A DNA stretch of 64,000 nt from contig NZ_NKHL01000121.1 in assembly GCF_002934685.1 (NCBI RefSeq), positions 1 to 64,000 on the forward strand, given 5' to 3'. Source of the stretch: Pseudomonas bohemica. GTDB taxonomy: Bacteria > Pseudomonadota > Gammaproteobacteria > Pseudomonadales > Pseudomonadaceae. The stretch's first letter is position 1; each line of letters starts with the position of its first letter. The notes below the pieces were generated by a model. The model was not told where the DNA came from. It saw nothing but the letters and a program-made list of their open reading frames with translations, and did no database searches. Shown here piece by piece: positions 10,506 to 18,896 of this stretch. Position numbers and translations under genes: made by a program.

Positions 10506-11555
10506 ATGCCCCAGTCCCGCCCTTATAAAGTCGCCCTCAATGGTTACGGTCGCATCGGTCGCTGCGTGCTGCGCGCGCTGTGCGAGCGCGGCGCGAAGGC
10601 GGGCTTTGAAGTGGTGGCGATCAACGATCTGGCCGACATGGCCAGTCTCGAATACCTGACGCGCTTTGACTCCACACACGGCCGGTTTCCCGGCGAAGTG
10701 CGGGTCGAAGGCGATTTTCTGCACATCGACGATCACGTCATCAAAGTGTTCCGCAGCGCGACGCCCGAAGGCATCGACTGGGGCGCCCTGGATGTCGATC
10801 TGGTGCTTGAGTGCTCCGGCGTCTACCACTCTCGCGCCGACGGCGAGCGCTTCCTGTCCGCGCGGGCGCCGCGAGTGCTGTTTTCCCAGCCGATGGCCAG
10901 CGAGGCCGCCGTCGACGCCACCATCGTTTATGGTATCAACCAGCAAACGCTGACTGGCGCAGAGCTTCTGGTATCGGCGGCTTCATGCACCACTAACTGC
11001 AGCGTGCCATTACTGGACCTGCTGAACCGCAAGCTTGGGCTGGAATACGTCACCATCACCACGATTCACTCGGCGATGAACGACCAACCCGTGATTGACG
11101 CCTATCATCACGAAGATTTGCGGCGCACGCGCTCGGCTTTTCAGTCGATCATTCCGGTGTCCACTGGTCTGGCGCGGGGCATCGAACGCCTGCTTCCGGA
11201 ACTTGCCGGCCGAATTCAGGCCAAAGCAGTTCGAGTGCCGACGGTAAACGTCTCATGCCTGGACATCACGTTGCAGGTAGCGCGAGATACCGACGCGGTA
11301 GAGATCAACCGCATCCTGCGCGAGGCTGCCACCAGCGGCCCGCTCAGAGGGTTGCTGGCGTACACCGAATTGCCGCACGCCAGCTGTGATTTCAACCATG
11401 ATCCTCATTCGGCGATTATCGATGCCAGTCAGACACGGGTGTCCGGGCCACGATTGGTCAACGTGCTGGCGTGGTTCGACAACGAATGGGGTTTTGCGAA
11501 TCGAATGCTGGACGTTGCCGATCACTATCTGCAAAGCATCCATAAACAGCAGTAA
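10506..11555 (+). CDS. epd: Erythrose-4-phosphate dehydrogenase
   Basis: Epd oxidises erythrose-4-phosphate to 4-phosphoerythronate for vitamin B6 synthesis. The 349-residue protein is of the GAPDH superfamily: NAD-binding VALNGYGRIGRCVLRAL at the N terminus, catalytic Cys in SAASCTTNCSVPLL near residue 155, and C-terminal WFDNEWGFANRM. The tkt-epd-pgk-fba order is the classic setting for epd rather than gapA. The ATG at 10506 is chosen, though no good ribosome site is visible; a TTG at 10494 is the alternative. It is 17 bases from pgk and probably cotranscribed. Confidence 0.93.
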   Translation: MPQSRPYKVALNGYGRIGRCVLRALCERGAKAGFEVVAINDLADMASLEYLTRFDSTHGRFPGEVRVEGDFLHIDDHVIKVFRSATPEGIDWGALDVDLVLECSGVYHSRADGERFLSARAPRVLFSQPMASEAAVDATIVYGINQQTLTGAELLVSAASCTTNCSVPLLDLLNRKLGLEYVTITTIHSAMNDQPVIDAYHHEDLRRTRSAFQSIIPVSTGLARGIERLLPELAGRIQAKAVRVPTVNVSCLDITLQVARDTDAVEINRILREAATSGPLRGLLAYTELPHASCDFNHDPHSAIIDASQTRVSGPRLVNVLAWFDNEWGFANRMLDVADHYLQSIHKQQ

Positions 11556-11572
11556 TAAACAGGGAACGCCTC

Positions 11573-12736
11573 ATGACCGTGTTGAAGATGACCGACCTCG
11601 ACCTGCAAGGTAAGCGTGTACTGATCCGCGAAGACCTCAACGTCCCGGTCAAGGACGGTGTCGTCACCAGCGATGCACGCATTCTTGCTTCGCTGCCGAC
11701 CATCAAGCTGGCGCTGGAAAAAGGCGCAGCCGTCATGGTCTGCTCGCACCTGGGCCGCCCGACCGAGGGCGAGTTTTCTGCCGAGAACAGCCTCAAGCCG
11801 GTTGCCGAGTATCTGAGCAAGGCGCTGGGTCGCGACGTGCCGCTGGTTGCCGATTATCTGGACGGCGTGGACGTCAAGGCCGGCGACACCGTGCTGTTCG
11901 AGAATGTGCGCTTCAACAAGGGAGAGAAGAAGAACGCTGACGACCTGGCGCACAAATACGCTGCCCTGTGCGACATCTTCGTCATGGATGCTTTCGGCAC
12001 CGCTCACCGCGCCGAGGGGTCGACCCACGGCGTTGCCAAGTTCGCCAAGGTCGCCGCCGCAGGCCCGTTGCTGGCCGCCGAACTGGATGCGCTGGGCAAG
12101 GCGCTGGGTAGCCCGGCCAAGCCAATGGCTGCCATCGTGGCCGGCTCCAAGGTTTCCACCAAACTGGACGTGCTCAATAGCCTGAGCCAGATCTGCGATC
12201 AATTGATCGTCGGCGGCGGCATCGCCAACACCTTCCTCGCGGCTGCCGGTCATCCGGTCGGCAAGTCGTTGTATGAGCCGGACTTGCTGGACACCGCCCG
12301 CTCTATTGCGGACAAAGTCAGTGTCCCCTTGCCGGTCGATGTGGTCGTCGCCAAGGAGTTTTCCGACAAAGCCGAAGCGACCGTGAAACTGATCGCCGAT
12401 GTGGCGGACGATGACATGATCCTCGACATTGGCCCGAAGACAGCGGCCCAATTCGCCGATTTGTTGAAATCCTCGAAGACTATTCTGTGGAACGGGCCGG
12501 TCGGCGTATTCGAGTTCGATCAATTCGGCGAAGGCACCAAGACCCTGGCCAAGGCGATTGCCGAGAGCTCGGCGTTTTCCATCGCTGGCGGTGGCGATAC
12601 GCTGGCTGCCATCGACAAGTACGGTGTGAAGGATCAAATTTCCTACATTTCCACCGGTGGTGGCGCATTCCTCGAATTCGTCGAGGGCAAGGTGCTGCCT
12701 GCCGTGGAAATTCTGGAACAACGCGCCAAGGCCTGA
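11573..12736 (+). CDS. pgk: Phosphoglycerate kinase
   Basis: Pgk transfers phosphate between 1,3-bisphosphoglycerate and ADP in glycolysis/gluconeogenesis. The 387-residue product has the family N terminus KRVLIREDLNVPVKDG, the substrate loop VMVCSHLGRPTEG, and the nucleotide-binding C lobe (LWNGPVGVFEFDQF, then IAGGGDTLAAI). Length is normal. It follows epd closely and is followed after 27 bases by a small lipoprotein gene. Confidence 0.97.
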   Translation: MTVLKMTDLDLQGKRVLIREDLNVPVKDGVVTSDARILASLPTIKLALEKGAAVMVCSHLGRPTEGEFSAENSLKPVAEYLSKALGRDVPLVADYLDGVDVKAGDTVLFENVRFNKGEKKNADDLAHKYAALCDIFVMDAFGTAHRAEGSTHGVAKFAKVAAAGPLLAAELDALGKALGSPAKPMAAIVAGSKVSTKLDVLNSLSQICDQLIVGGGIANTFLAAAGHPVGKSLYEPDLLDTARSIADKVSVPLPVDVVVAKEFSDKAEATVKLIADVADDDMILDIGPKTAAQFADLLKSSKTILWNGPVGVFEFDQFGEGTKTLAKAIAESSAFSIAGGGDTLAAIDKYGVKDQISYISTGGGAFLEFVEGKVLPAVEILEQRAKA

Positions 12737-12763
12737 CGTCAGGCCATGGTGAAGGGGAATGAG

Positions 12764-12991
12764 ATGGTCAAGCCATTACCGCTGTTGATCATGGCGGGTT
12801 TGCTGGTCGGCTGCGCAAGCAAGCCTGAAGCCGAGGCCGCGCCAGGCAATGCACCGGAACAGCTTCAGGTTAGCTGCTATCAAGCTGGCTGGCAGGCTGA
12901 AACCGTACCGATCGTTTACAAGCGCGGCGGTCCTGAAGTCTGGGAAAAATATGAGTTCATGCCCGCTGTCGGGCCGGTAGCCTGTCGCTGA
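12764..12991 (+). CDS. Small lipoprotein of unknown function
   Basis: A 75-residue protein with a lipoprotein signal: MVKPLPLLIMAGLLVGC, lipobox LVGC, Cys about residue 17. The mature part has SCYQAGWQAETV and ends PVACR, giving two further Cys residues that could pair. The ATG at 12764 follows GAAGGGG; an in-frame ATG 18 bases upstream is less well placed. It lies between pgk and an MliC-like gene and may be transcribed with them. No known domain recognised. Confidence 0.7.
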   Translation: MVKPLPLLIMAGLLVGCASKPEAEAAPGNAPEQLQVSCYQAGWQAETVPIVYKRGGPEVWEKYEFMPAVGPVACR

Positions 12992-13091
12992 ATCTGAACT
13001 GACAGCGCACAGAAACATCTGAAACAGAACTGCCCCTGGGTATCGAAACGAACGGCAGATGTCGCGCTTCGCAGGGGATCCAGGAGTGGTG

Positions 13092-13415
13092 ATGAAAGGC
13101 TTGGTTGCCCTTGCGACACTGATGCTGCTGGGCGGTTGCGCCAGCATGAAGGCGTCTGAACCGGTTGCGGCGTGGACCCATTGGGTCTGCGACAGCAAGG
13201 CCGAGATTTACTGGCGCTACGTCGATGCTGCGAAAAAAGAGGTCGACGTACGCTTGAATCAGAGCGAGCAGGTATTCCGTCTGCAGGCTGCGCCCGGCGC
13301 TTCGGGTGCGCTTTACAGCAACGGCGTGTTGGCGTTCGACAACAAGGGTAGCGAAGGCCTGGTGTACTGGGACGCTACCAATGATTTGATCGGTCGCGGC
13401 TGCAAGGCGCCTTGA
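13092..13415 (+). CDS. MliC-like lipoprotein, putative C-type lysozyme inhibitor
   Basis: MliC proteins are outer-membrane lipoproteins that block C-type lysozyme. This 107-residue product starts MKGLVALATLMLLGGCAS (lipobox LGGC) and has the MliC pattern: a first Cys in HWVCDS, a beta-rich middle with VDVRLNQSEQVFRL, the SGALYSNG segment matching the SGxxYS inhibitory loop, and a last Cys in GRGCKAP. CAGGAG sits five bases before the ATG. Function is inferred from the family; it has not been tested here. Confidence 0.75.
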   Translation: MKGLVALATLMLLGGCASMKASEPVAAWTHWVCDSKAEIYWRYVDAAKKEVDVRLNQSEQVFRLQAAPGASGALYSNGVLAFDNKGSEGLVYWDATNDLIGRGCKAP

Positions 13416-13470
13416 CGGGCTGAGCAATCCGATCGATGCGACACCGGGCGGTGACCGAGTAATACGCCCC

Positions 13471-13476
13471 TATAAT
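13471..13476 (+). promoter_or_regulatory. Probable -10 box of the fba promoter
   Basis: A perfect TATAAT 64 bases before the fba start. The matching -35 is weak (a GGTGAC-like stretch near 13450). Confidence 0.45.
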
Positions 13477-13539
13477 TTGAATAGCCGCCGTTACGGCAGG
13501 CACACGCGATTAACGACCCTACCGGGAGAGAGACAGACA

Positions 13540-14604
13540 ATGGCACTTATCAGCATGCGCCAGATGTTGGACCACGCCGCCGAATTCGGCTACGGCGTGC
13601 CCGCATTCAACGTGAACAACCTGGAACAGATGCGCGCCATTATGGAAGCGGCCGACAAGACCGATTCCCCGGTGATCGTTCAGGCCTCGGCCGGCGCACG
13701 TAAATACGCAGGTGCCCCGTTCCTGCGCCACCTGATCCTGGCGGCGATCGAAGAATTTCCGCACATCCCGGTGGTCATGCACCAGGACCACGGTACCAGC
13801 CCTGCTATTTGCCAGCGTTCGATCCAGCTGGGCTTCAGCTCGGTGATGATGGACGGCTCGCTGCGCGAAGATGGCAAAAGCCCGGCGGACTACGAGTACA
13901 ACGTGCGCGTCACCCAGGAAACCGTTGCCATGGCTCATGCCTGCGGCGTTTCCGTTGAAGGTGAGCTGGGTGTTCTGGGCTCGCTGGAAACCGGCATGGC
14001 CGGTGAAGAGGATGGCGTTGGCGCTGAAGGTCAACTGGATCACAGCCAGATGCTGACCGATCCGGAAGAAGCGGCCGACTTCGTCAAGAAGACCCAGGTC
14101 GATGCCCTGGCGATCGCCATCGGCACCAGCCACGGCGCTTACAAGTTCACCAAGCCGCCTACCGGCGACATCCTGGCGATCGAGCGCATCAAAGAGATCC
14201 ACAAACGCATTCCTAACACTCACCTGGTGATGCACGGCTCGTCGTCCGTTCCTCAGGAGTGGCTGAAGATCATCAACGAGTTCGGCGGCGACATCAAAGA
14301 AACCTACGGCGTGCCGGTCGAAGAAATCGTTGAAGGCATCAAGCACGGCGTGCGCAAGGTCAACATCGACACCGACCTGCGTCTGGCGTCCACCGGTGCC
14401 ATCCGTGAGTTCATGGCCAAGAACCCGAGCGAGTTCGACCCGCGCAAATACCTGGCGAAAACCGTATCGGCCATGCGCGACGTCTGCATCGCCCGCTACG
14501 AAGCCTTCGGCACCGCTGGCAACGCCTCCAAGATCAAACCGATCTCCCTGGAGAAGATGTTCGAGCGTTACGCCAAAGGCGAGCTGAACGCCAAGGTCAA
14601 CTGA
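13540..14604 (+). CDS. fba: Class II fructose-1,6-bisphosphate aldolase
   Basis: A zinc-dependent aldolase that interconverts fructose-1,6-bisphosphate and two triose phosphates; in pseudomonads it serves mainly gluconeogenesis. The 354-residue protein carries the metal-binding HQDHGTSP near residue 83, VEGELGVLGSLE near residue 140, GTSHGAYKF near residue 190, and HGSSSVPQEW near residue 230. GGGAGAGAG precedes the ATG at 13540. It has its own -10 box and terminator, so it can be expressed apart from pgk. Confidence 0.96.
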   Translation: MALISMRQMLDHAAEFGYGVPAFNVNNLEQMRAIMEAADKTDSPVIVQASAGARKYAGAPFLRHLILAAIEEFPHIPVVMHQDHGTSPAICQRSIQLGFSSVMMDGSLREDGKSPADYEYNVRVTQETVAMAHACGVSVEGELGVLGSLETGMAGEEDGVGAEGQLDHSQMLTDPEEAADFVKKTQVDALAIAIGTSHGAYKFTKPPTGDILAIERIKEIHKRIPNTHLVMHGSSSVPQEWLKIINEFGGDIKETYGVPVEEIVEGIKHGVRKVNIDTDLRLASTGAIREFMAKNPSEFDPRKYLAKTVSAMRDVCIARYEAFGTAGNASKIKPISLEKMFERYAKGELNAKVN

Positions 14605-14634
14605 TCGTTTTTTGATCATTTGGTCGGCAAGAAG

Positions 14635-14660
14635 AAGCCCGCAGCGATGCGGGCTTTTTT
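14635..14660 (+). terminator. Rho-independent terminator of fba
   Basis: AAGCCCGCA and TGCGGGCTT arms around a short loop followed by six T, 30 bases past the fba stop. Confidence 0.9.
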
Positions 14661-14694
14661 GTGGGCGGGATGGTGCTCGGAACACCGAAGCGAA

Positions 14695-15174
14695 TCAGGG
14701 CTTACCGGGTAAACCTATGACTCGACCGGTGTAGGCGGGGGCAGGCTGGTCATGCTGTGCCTCGACGAGCATGTGCAGGGCTTCCAGCGATTGCTTGCTG
14801 AACAACGCCGATTTAGGCCCGGTGGCCAGATCGACGTGCAGCAACATCTGATCGCTGGCAGCCAATTGCTGGTCGCCCCCGGTTTTGTACAAGCTGTGAT
14901 AGAGCTGCACCCGCTTGCTGTCGTGGGCGACGATCTGGGTGCGCACCTCAACTTCTTCGCCGAGTTTGACCTCGTGCAGGTAGTTGATATGGGCTTCCAG
15001 AGTGAACAGCGAATTGCCGCTGGCGTCCCGGTCGTCGCTCGCCAGGCCGATCAGGTCCATGAAGGCGTCGGTGGCGTAGCTGAAGATCAACAGATAAAAC
15101 GCGTCGCGAAGATGGCCGTTGTAATCGACCCAATCAGCGAGGATCGGAGTTTTGTGTGTGATTAAGGCGGGCAT
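14695..15174 (-). CDS. cdhB: Betainyl-CoA thioesterase of carnitine catabolism
   Basis: In pseudomonad carnitine breakdown CdhB hydrolyses betainyl-CoA, made by CdhC, to glycine betaine and CoA. The 159-residue protein is a hot-dog thioesterase of the 4-hydroxybenzoyl-CoA type: VDYNGHLRDAFYLLIFSYATDAFMD near the N terminus with the catalytic Asp/Asn-Gly-His region, and EVRTQIVAHDSKRVQLYHSLY in the sheet. The start MPALITHK at 15174 is preferred; an upstream in-frame start would reach into REP sequence. It is the last gene of cdhC-cdhA-cdhB, separated from cdhA by a REP pair. Name given by family and context. Confidence 0.8.
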   Translation of the reverse strand: MPALITHKTPILADWVDYNGHLRDAFYLLIFSYATDAFMDLIGLASDDRDASGNSLFTLEAHINYLHEVKLGEEVEVRTQIVAHDSKRVQLYHSLYKTGGDQQLAASDQMLLHVDLATGPKSALFSKQSLEALHMLVEAQHDQPAPAYTGRVIGLPGKP

Positions 15175-15225
15175 AAGAATTACCGGGCTCGTTCGATTTA
15201 GCTGGGTTGATTGAACCGGCCTATT

Positions 15226-15313
15226 CGTGAGCAAGCTCACTCCTACAGTAGGTCAGGTTGTGCCCACGACCTCTGTCCCCTGCAAAATCTGTGGGAGCGA
15301 GCTTGCTCGCGAA
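15226..15313. repeat. Inverted REP pair
   Basis: GTGAGCAAGCTCACTCCTACAG faces GTGGGAGCGAGCTTGCTCGC, between cdhA and cdhB, inside the presumed operon. Confidence 0.8.
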
Positions 15314-15345
15314 GGCGTCGGTCCAAACGATGAAATGCTTGTGGA

Positions 15346-16311
15346 TCAGTCCTCAAACGCCATTCCATGCTTGGCCTTGGTGCTCTTCACCGCCTCCAGT
15401 ACCGCCAGCAGGCAGTCATCGCGGTAACGTTCCAGTGCCGAAATGCTATGGCTGCCCAACTGGTCGCTGGTGCCGTCGACCACGTCGTCGATCAGCTTGT
15501 CAGTCAGCTCTGGCGCAGGCAGGTAAGTCCAGGGCAGTTGCAGCGCCGGGCCGAACTGGGCCATGAAGTGACGCATGCCCGCGTCGCCGCCCGCCAGGGT
15601 GTAAGTCAGGAAAGTCCCCATGAACGACCAGCGCAAACCAGCGCCGAAGCGAATCGCATCGTCGATTTCTCCCGTGGTCGCGACCCCGTCATTGACCAGA
15701 TGCAGCGCCTCACGCCACAGCGCTTCCAGCAAACGGTCGGCGATGAAACCGGGGACTTCCTTGCGCACATGCAACGGGCGCATGCCCAGCGACTCATACA
15801 CCTGGATTGCAGCCTGAACCGCTTCCGGCGCGGTGCGCTTGCCGCCAACCACCTCGACCAGCGGTAACAGATATACGGGGTTGAACGGGTGGCCGACCAC
15901 GCAGCGCTCGGGATGCGTTGCGCTTTCATAGAACTCCGAAGGCAACAGGCCCGAGGTGCTGGAACCGATGATCGCGTTGGGTTTGGCCGCCGCGCTGATC
16001 TTGCTATGCAGGTCCAGTTTCAGATCCAGACGTTCCGGGGCGCTTTCCTGGATGAAATCGGCATCGCGCACGCAGTCTTCGATAGTGGTGACGAACGTCA
16101 GGCGGTCTTGAGAAGCACCAGCAACCAGGCCTTTCTGCTCAAGAGCAGGCCAAGCGTTGGCGACGCGCTTGCGCAAGGCGGCTTCGGCACCCGGCGCCGG
16201 GTCCCAAACCACTACGTCCAGCCCATGGGCAAGGGCGCGGGATACCCAACCGCTGCCGATGACACCGCTACCCAGCGCGGCGAAGGTCTTGATTTCAGTG
16301 ATGAAGGTCAT
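15346..16311 (-). CDS. cdhA: L-carnitine dehydrogenase
   Basis: Oxidises L-carnitine to 3-dehydrocarnitine with NAD+, the first step of aerobic carnitine use. The 321-residue product equals the length I recall for P. aeruginosa CdhA and has the 3-hydroxyacyl-CoA dehydrogenase fold: Rossmann loop ALGSGVIGSGWVSRAL at residues about 10-25, IIGSSTSGLLPSEF near residue 115, the catalytic-His segment VVGHPFNPVYLLPLVEVV near residue 140, and VPGFIADRLLEALWREAL near residue 185. Some bacteria fuse this enzyme to the thioesterase; here they are separate genes. MTFITEIK at 16311 is taken as start. Confidence 0.9.
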   Translation of the reverse strand: MTFITEIKTFAALGSGVIGSGWVSRALAHGLDVVVWDPAPGAEAALRKRVANAWPALEQKGLVAGASQDRLTFVTTIEDCVRDADFIQESAPERLDLKLDLHSKISAAAKPNAIIGSSTSGLLPSEFYESATHPERCVVGHPFNPVYLLPLVEVVGGKRTAPEAVQAAIQVYESLGMRPLHVRKEVPGFIADRLLEALWREALHLVNDGVATTGEIDDAIRFGAGLRWSFMGTFLTYTLAGGDAGMRHFMAQFGPALQLPWTYLPAPELTDKLIDDVVDGTSDQLGSHSISALERYRDDCLLAVLEAVKSTKAKHGMAFED

Positions 16312-16343
16312 GTTGATCGCTCGGAAGAAGTTCATATAGGAGC

Positions 16344-16433
16344 TGTAGGAGCGTACTTGCCCGCGAATGCGGCGTGTCAGTCAGCACATCTGACACAGGC
16401 AAATAGCAATCGCGGCCAAGCGCGCTCCTACAA
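16344..16433. repeat. Inverted REP pair
   Basis: GTAGGAGCGTACTTGCCCGCG faces CGCGGCCAAGCGCGCTCCTAC between cdhC and cdhA. Both arms carry small mismatches to the window's consensus. Confidence 0.75.
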
Positions 16434-16450
16434 ATAAGGATCGGGTGGGA

Positions 16451-17338
16451 TCAGAAACGCTTTTTCAGCCCCATCTTCACGCGGCCCTCAGCGGGGGTCA
16501 TGACCCGCGCGCCCATGCGGCTGAGGATTTCACTGGCACGTTCGACCAGCGCGCCATTGCTCGCCAGTACACCCTTGTCGAGCCAGATGTTGTCTTCCAG
16601 GCCGACCCGCACGTTGCCGCCCAACAGCACCGCTTGTGCCGCCATCGGCATTTGCATGCGCCCGATGCCAAAGCCGGCCCAGACCACATCCGCTGGCAAA
16701 TTGTCGACCATGGCTTTCATGGTCGTGGTGTCCGCCGGTGCGCCCCATGGGATGCCCAGGCACAGCTGGAACAGCGGGTTGTCGAGCAGGCCTTCTTTCA
16801 TCATTTGCTTGGCGAACCACAGATGACCGGTGTCGAAAATTTCCAGCTCGGCCTTCACACCCAGTTCCTGAATACGCTTGGCGCCAGCGCGCAGCTGCGC
16901 CGGAGTAGAGACATAAATGGTGTCGCCGTCGCCGAAGTTAAGGGTGCCGCAGTCCAGTGTGCAGATTTCCGGCAGCAACGCTTCTACGTGCGCCAAACGG
17001 GTCAGCGGGCCAACCAAATCAGTTCCCGGCCCGAAATCGGTCGGACGCTCGCCCGGGCCGATTTCCAGATCGCCACCCATGCCGGCCGTCAGGTTGACGA
17101 TGATGTCGATATCGGCCTCGCGGATGCGGTCCATGGTTTCGCGGTACAGCTCGACGTCACGGCTGAACTTGCCGGTTTGCGGATCACGCACATGGCAATG
17201 CACGACAGTGGCGCCCGCCCTGGCAGCCTCGATGGCGGCGGCGGCGATTTGTTTCGGGGTGATCGGGACCAGATGGCTTTTCCCGGTCGTGTCGCCAGCA
17301 CCGGTCAGTGCGCAGGTGATGATGACGTCGTGATTCAT
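16451..17338 (-). CDS. cdhC: 3-dehydrocarnitine:acetyl-CoA trimethylamine transferase (BKACE family)
   Basis: BKACE enzymes (formerly DUF849) cleave beta-keto acids with acetyl-CoA. CdhC converts 3-dehydrocarnitine plus acetyl-CoA to betainyl-CoA and acetoacetate. The 295-residue TIM-barrel protein has the zinc/substrate motif VVHCHVRDPQTG near residue 45, NLTAGMGGDL near residue 80, and the C-terminal GGNVRVGLEDNIWL loop near residue 245. MNHDVIITC at 17338 is chosen because AAAGGAAC lies upstream. It is the first gene of the cdh run, with operator-like repeats about 100 bases upstream. Confidence 0.9.
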   Translation of the reverse strand: MNHDVIITCALTGAGDTTGKSHLVPITPKQIAAAAIEAARAGATVVHCHVRDPQTGKFSRDVELYRETMDRIREADIDIIVNLTAGMGGDLEIGPGERPTDFGPGTDLVGPLTRLAHVEALLPEICTLDCGTLNFGDGDTIYVSTPAQLRAGAKRIQELGVKAELEIFDTGHLWFAKQMMKEGLLDNPLFQLCLGIPWGAPADTTTMKAMVDNLPADVVWAGFGIGRMQMPMAAQAVLLGGNVRVGLEDNIWLDKGVLASNGALVERASEILSRMGARVMTPAEGRVKMGLKKRF

Positions 17339-17432
17339 GTGTGAGGTTCCTTTCAGGCCAGGTCGTTTGGTGACGGGTTTTTGCTGCCCGCTTTTGAGGT
17401 GCAAAGCTACGCAGCCCGGACGCGCTCAAAAC

Positions 17433-17469
17433 GCACAGCGGCGACAGGCTCTTGCACAGCAGCGACCTG
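17433..17469. promoter_or_regulatory. Tandem 21-bp-spaced repeats, candidate AraC-family operator before cdhC
   Basis: GCACAGCGGCGAC (17433) and GCACAGCAGCGAC (17454) match at 12 of 13 positions and lie exactly 21 bases apart, two helical turns, about 95-130 bases upstream of cdhC. AraC-family activators such as CdhR or GbdR bind paired direct half-sites of this kind. The protein assignment is inference. Confidence 0.5.
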
Positions 17470-17630
17470 CAACAGGATCGCCAGTCGCTCCAGACTTATC
17501 TTCGATTTGCATTTTTGTGAACGCGACCACGTGGATGGCCGAAAAGCGGCGGGCATTGGCCTGTCTGTGCCATCGAGTAATCTTTTATGGCGTCGATAGG
17601 TTGTATGGAGACACTTATAGGGAGATTCCA

Positions 17631-18161
17631 ATGGCCGTAAGTAGTAATGGTTCAGTTTTAATTATGTACGCCAGTAGGGCGCATGTTGACAAAATATTAA
17701 AGCCGAGCGAGGTAGTGAACCAATATACGATACTTAACAATGAGCAAGCAGAAAGTGCAGTGGCTAACGAAGGCTTAAAAGGCGTCGAAGAGCTGAAAGC
17801 TGCCGTGCGAGGAAAGGACATGACGGCGATCAGTACTCGCGAACTGGCGATGCTTGGAAGCATGCTGTACCGGTTGGGACTGGCAGAGGATTTCGCAGCA
17901 ACTGTATTTGTCGCGGGAAATAGTGACTGCGATAGACAGGGGCGCCCACGAAATACGGATGTTAAATTCAATGCCATTGCGTTATTTAATCAGAAATATC
18001 AGGAGCAACGGGAGTACGGCGAAAGTCAACCTAATTACAGTCAGGACAAGCAACTTCAGGCGTTCACTCGTGGGGTAAAGTCTGCCAACCATATATTGGC
18101 TGTGCTGTCCTGGTTTGCGAGTTCTCCGGGAGACGATCTGGCCCTCAATGTTAAGGCCTAG
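17631..18161 (+). CDS. Hypothetical protein, AT-rich insert
   Basis: A 176-residue protein I do not recognise. TAGGGAG lies seven bases before the ATG. No signal peptide, membrane helix or known motif is visible; the sequence looks soluble and mostly helical (for example VANEGLKGVEELKAAVRGKD). Base and codon use is clearly AT-richer than cdhC or the regulator gene beside it (TTA, ATA and AAT are frequent). It lies diverging from cdhC where P. aeruginosa has the carnitine-binding gene caiX. Likely acquired; function unknown. Confidence 0.65.
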   Translation: MAVSSNGSVLIMYASRAHVDKILKPSEVVNQYTILNNEQAESAVANEGLKGVEELKAAVRGKDMTAISTRELAMLGSMLYRLGLAEDFAATVFVAGNSDCDRQGRPRNTDVKFNAIALFNQKYQEQREYGESQPNYSQDKQLQAFTRGVKSANHILAVLSWFASSPGDDLALNVKA

Positions 18162-18167
18162 CCTTGG

Positions 18168-18193
18168 ACGGGCCGCGATCAGGGATCGCGGTC
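18168..18193 (+). terminator. Possible hairpin after the hypothetical gene
   Basis: GGACCGCGATC-like arms around AGG just past the stop (CCGCGATC pairs with GATCGCGG). There is no T run, so termination is uncertain. Confidence 0.35.
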
Positions 18194-18204
18194 CATACAC
18201 CTAT

Positions 18205-18582
18205 TCAACGGGTGATTTTTGTATATCCAGAGTAGCTCGCAAGATTTACGGAGATATTGCGGTAGACGACTCTGTAAACCCCGTCGTGTACAGCTATTCT
18301 GGTGCTCGCTCCTTGCACTTTTGCCTTCTCTTTCCATTGGGAGCCAATTCGCTCCTCTAGATATACCTGTGGCTTGGCGCCCTTGCCAGATTGGGAAATG
18401 CCCACTTCGATAATACCTCGACAGCCTTTCCCGCTCTGAACGGAAAAGGGGCCATGCACAACAGTGGTTGATGATGCCGCCAGGACGCCCGAAGAGTAAC
18501 GGTGGTTGGTAGTAAGGCAGGCGGCATGCGCTTGTGCACACAGTGTAAATACAAACAGCGGTACGATAAATAATCTGGTCAT
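18205..18582 (-). CDS. Small secreted protein of unknown function
   Basis: A 125-residue protein with a clear Sec signal peptide, MTRLFIVPLFVFTLCAQAHA, cut before ACL. The mature part has two Cys residues (AACL and KGCRG) and a beta-rich, Ser/Gly-rich make-up ending GYTKITR. The start at 18582 is preferred over one at 18609 because the signal peptide begins there. It is convergent with the preceding hypothetical gene and shares its AT-richer composition. Not recognised; a periplasmic or extracellular role is inferred only from the signal peptide. Confidence 0.65.
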   Translation of the reverse strand: MTRLFIVPLFVFTLCAQAHAACLTTNHRYSSGVLAASSTTVVHGPFSVQSGKGCRGIIEVGISQSGKGAKPQVYLEERIGSQWKEKAKVQGASTRIAVHDGVYRVVYRNISVNLASYSGYTKITR

Positions 18583-18896
18583 GGGAAGTCTCTTGAGGGT
18601 AATGGTCACTCATACTTGGCGACGTGGATGTCTCATTTTGACGCTCGTCAGAATCGTTAATCTGGATGTCAGTATATTCACTCAGAACGTGCTCGGTCCC
18701 CTCCACTGCTTTATTGATCTATGTGGATCACGTAATTCCAAAGTTTTTACAGCGTCAAATGACAAAAGGGGGACCTCTTTCGAATGATTTTCCGTGCTCT
18801 GCCCCACAAACGCTGAGCGCAGTCGCCAGCCCTGCGGCACCCGGTTTACCATGCGCCAATCCGTAAGGCCCACGACCATTCACCGAGCCAGACTTG

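Noticed and set aside
13471..13539. A longer fba protein starting at 13477
   Set aside because: That start lies just past the -10 box and lacks a ribosome site; the ATG at 13540 gives the family N terminus MALISMRQ.
17339..17630. An N-terminal extension of the hypothetical gene back to 17337
   Set aside because: The upstream part has coding-unlike sequence and overlaps the cdhC promoter; a good ribosome site marks the ATG at 17631.
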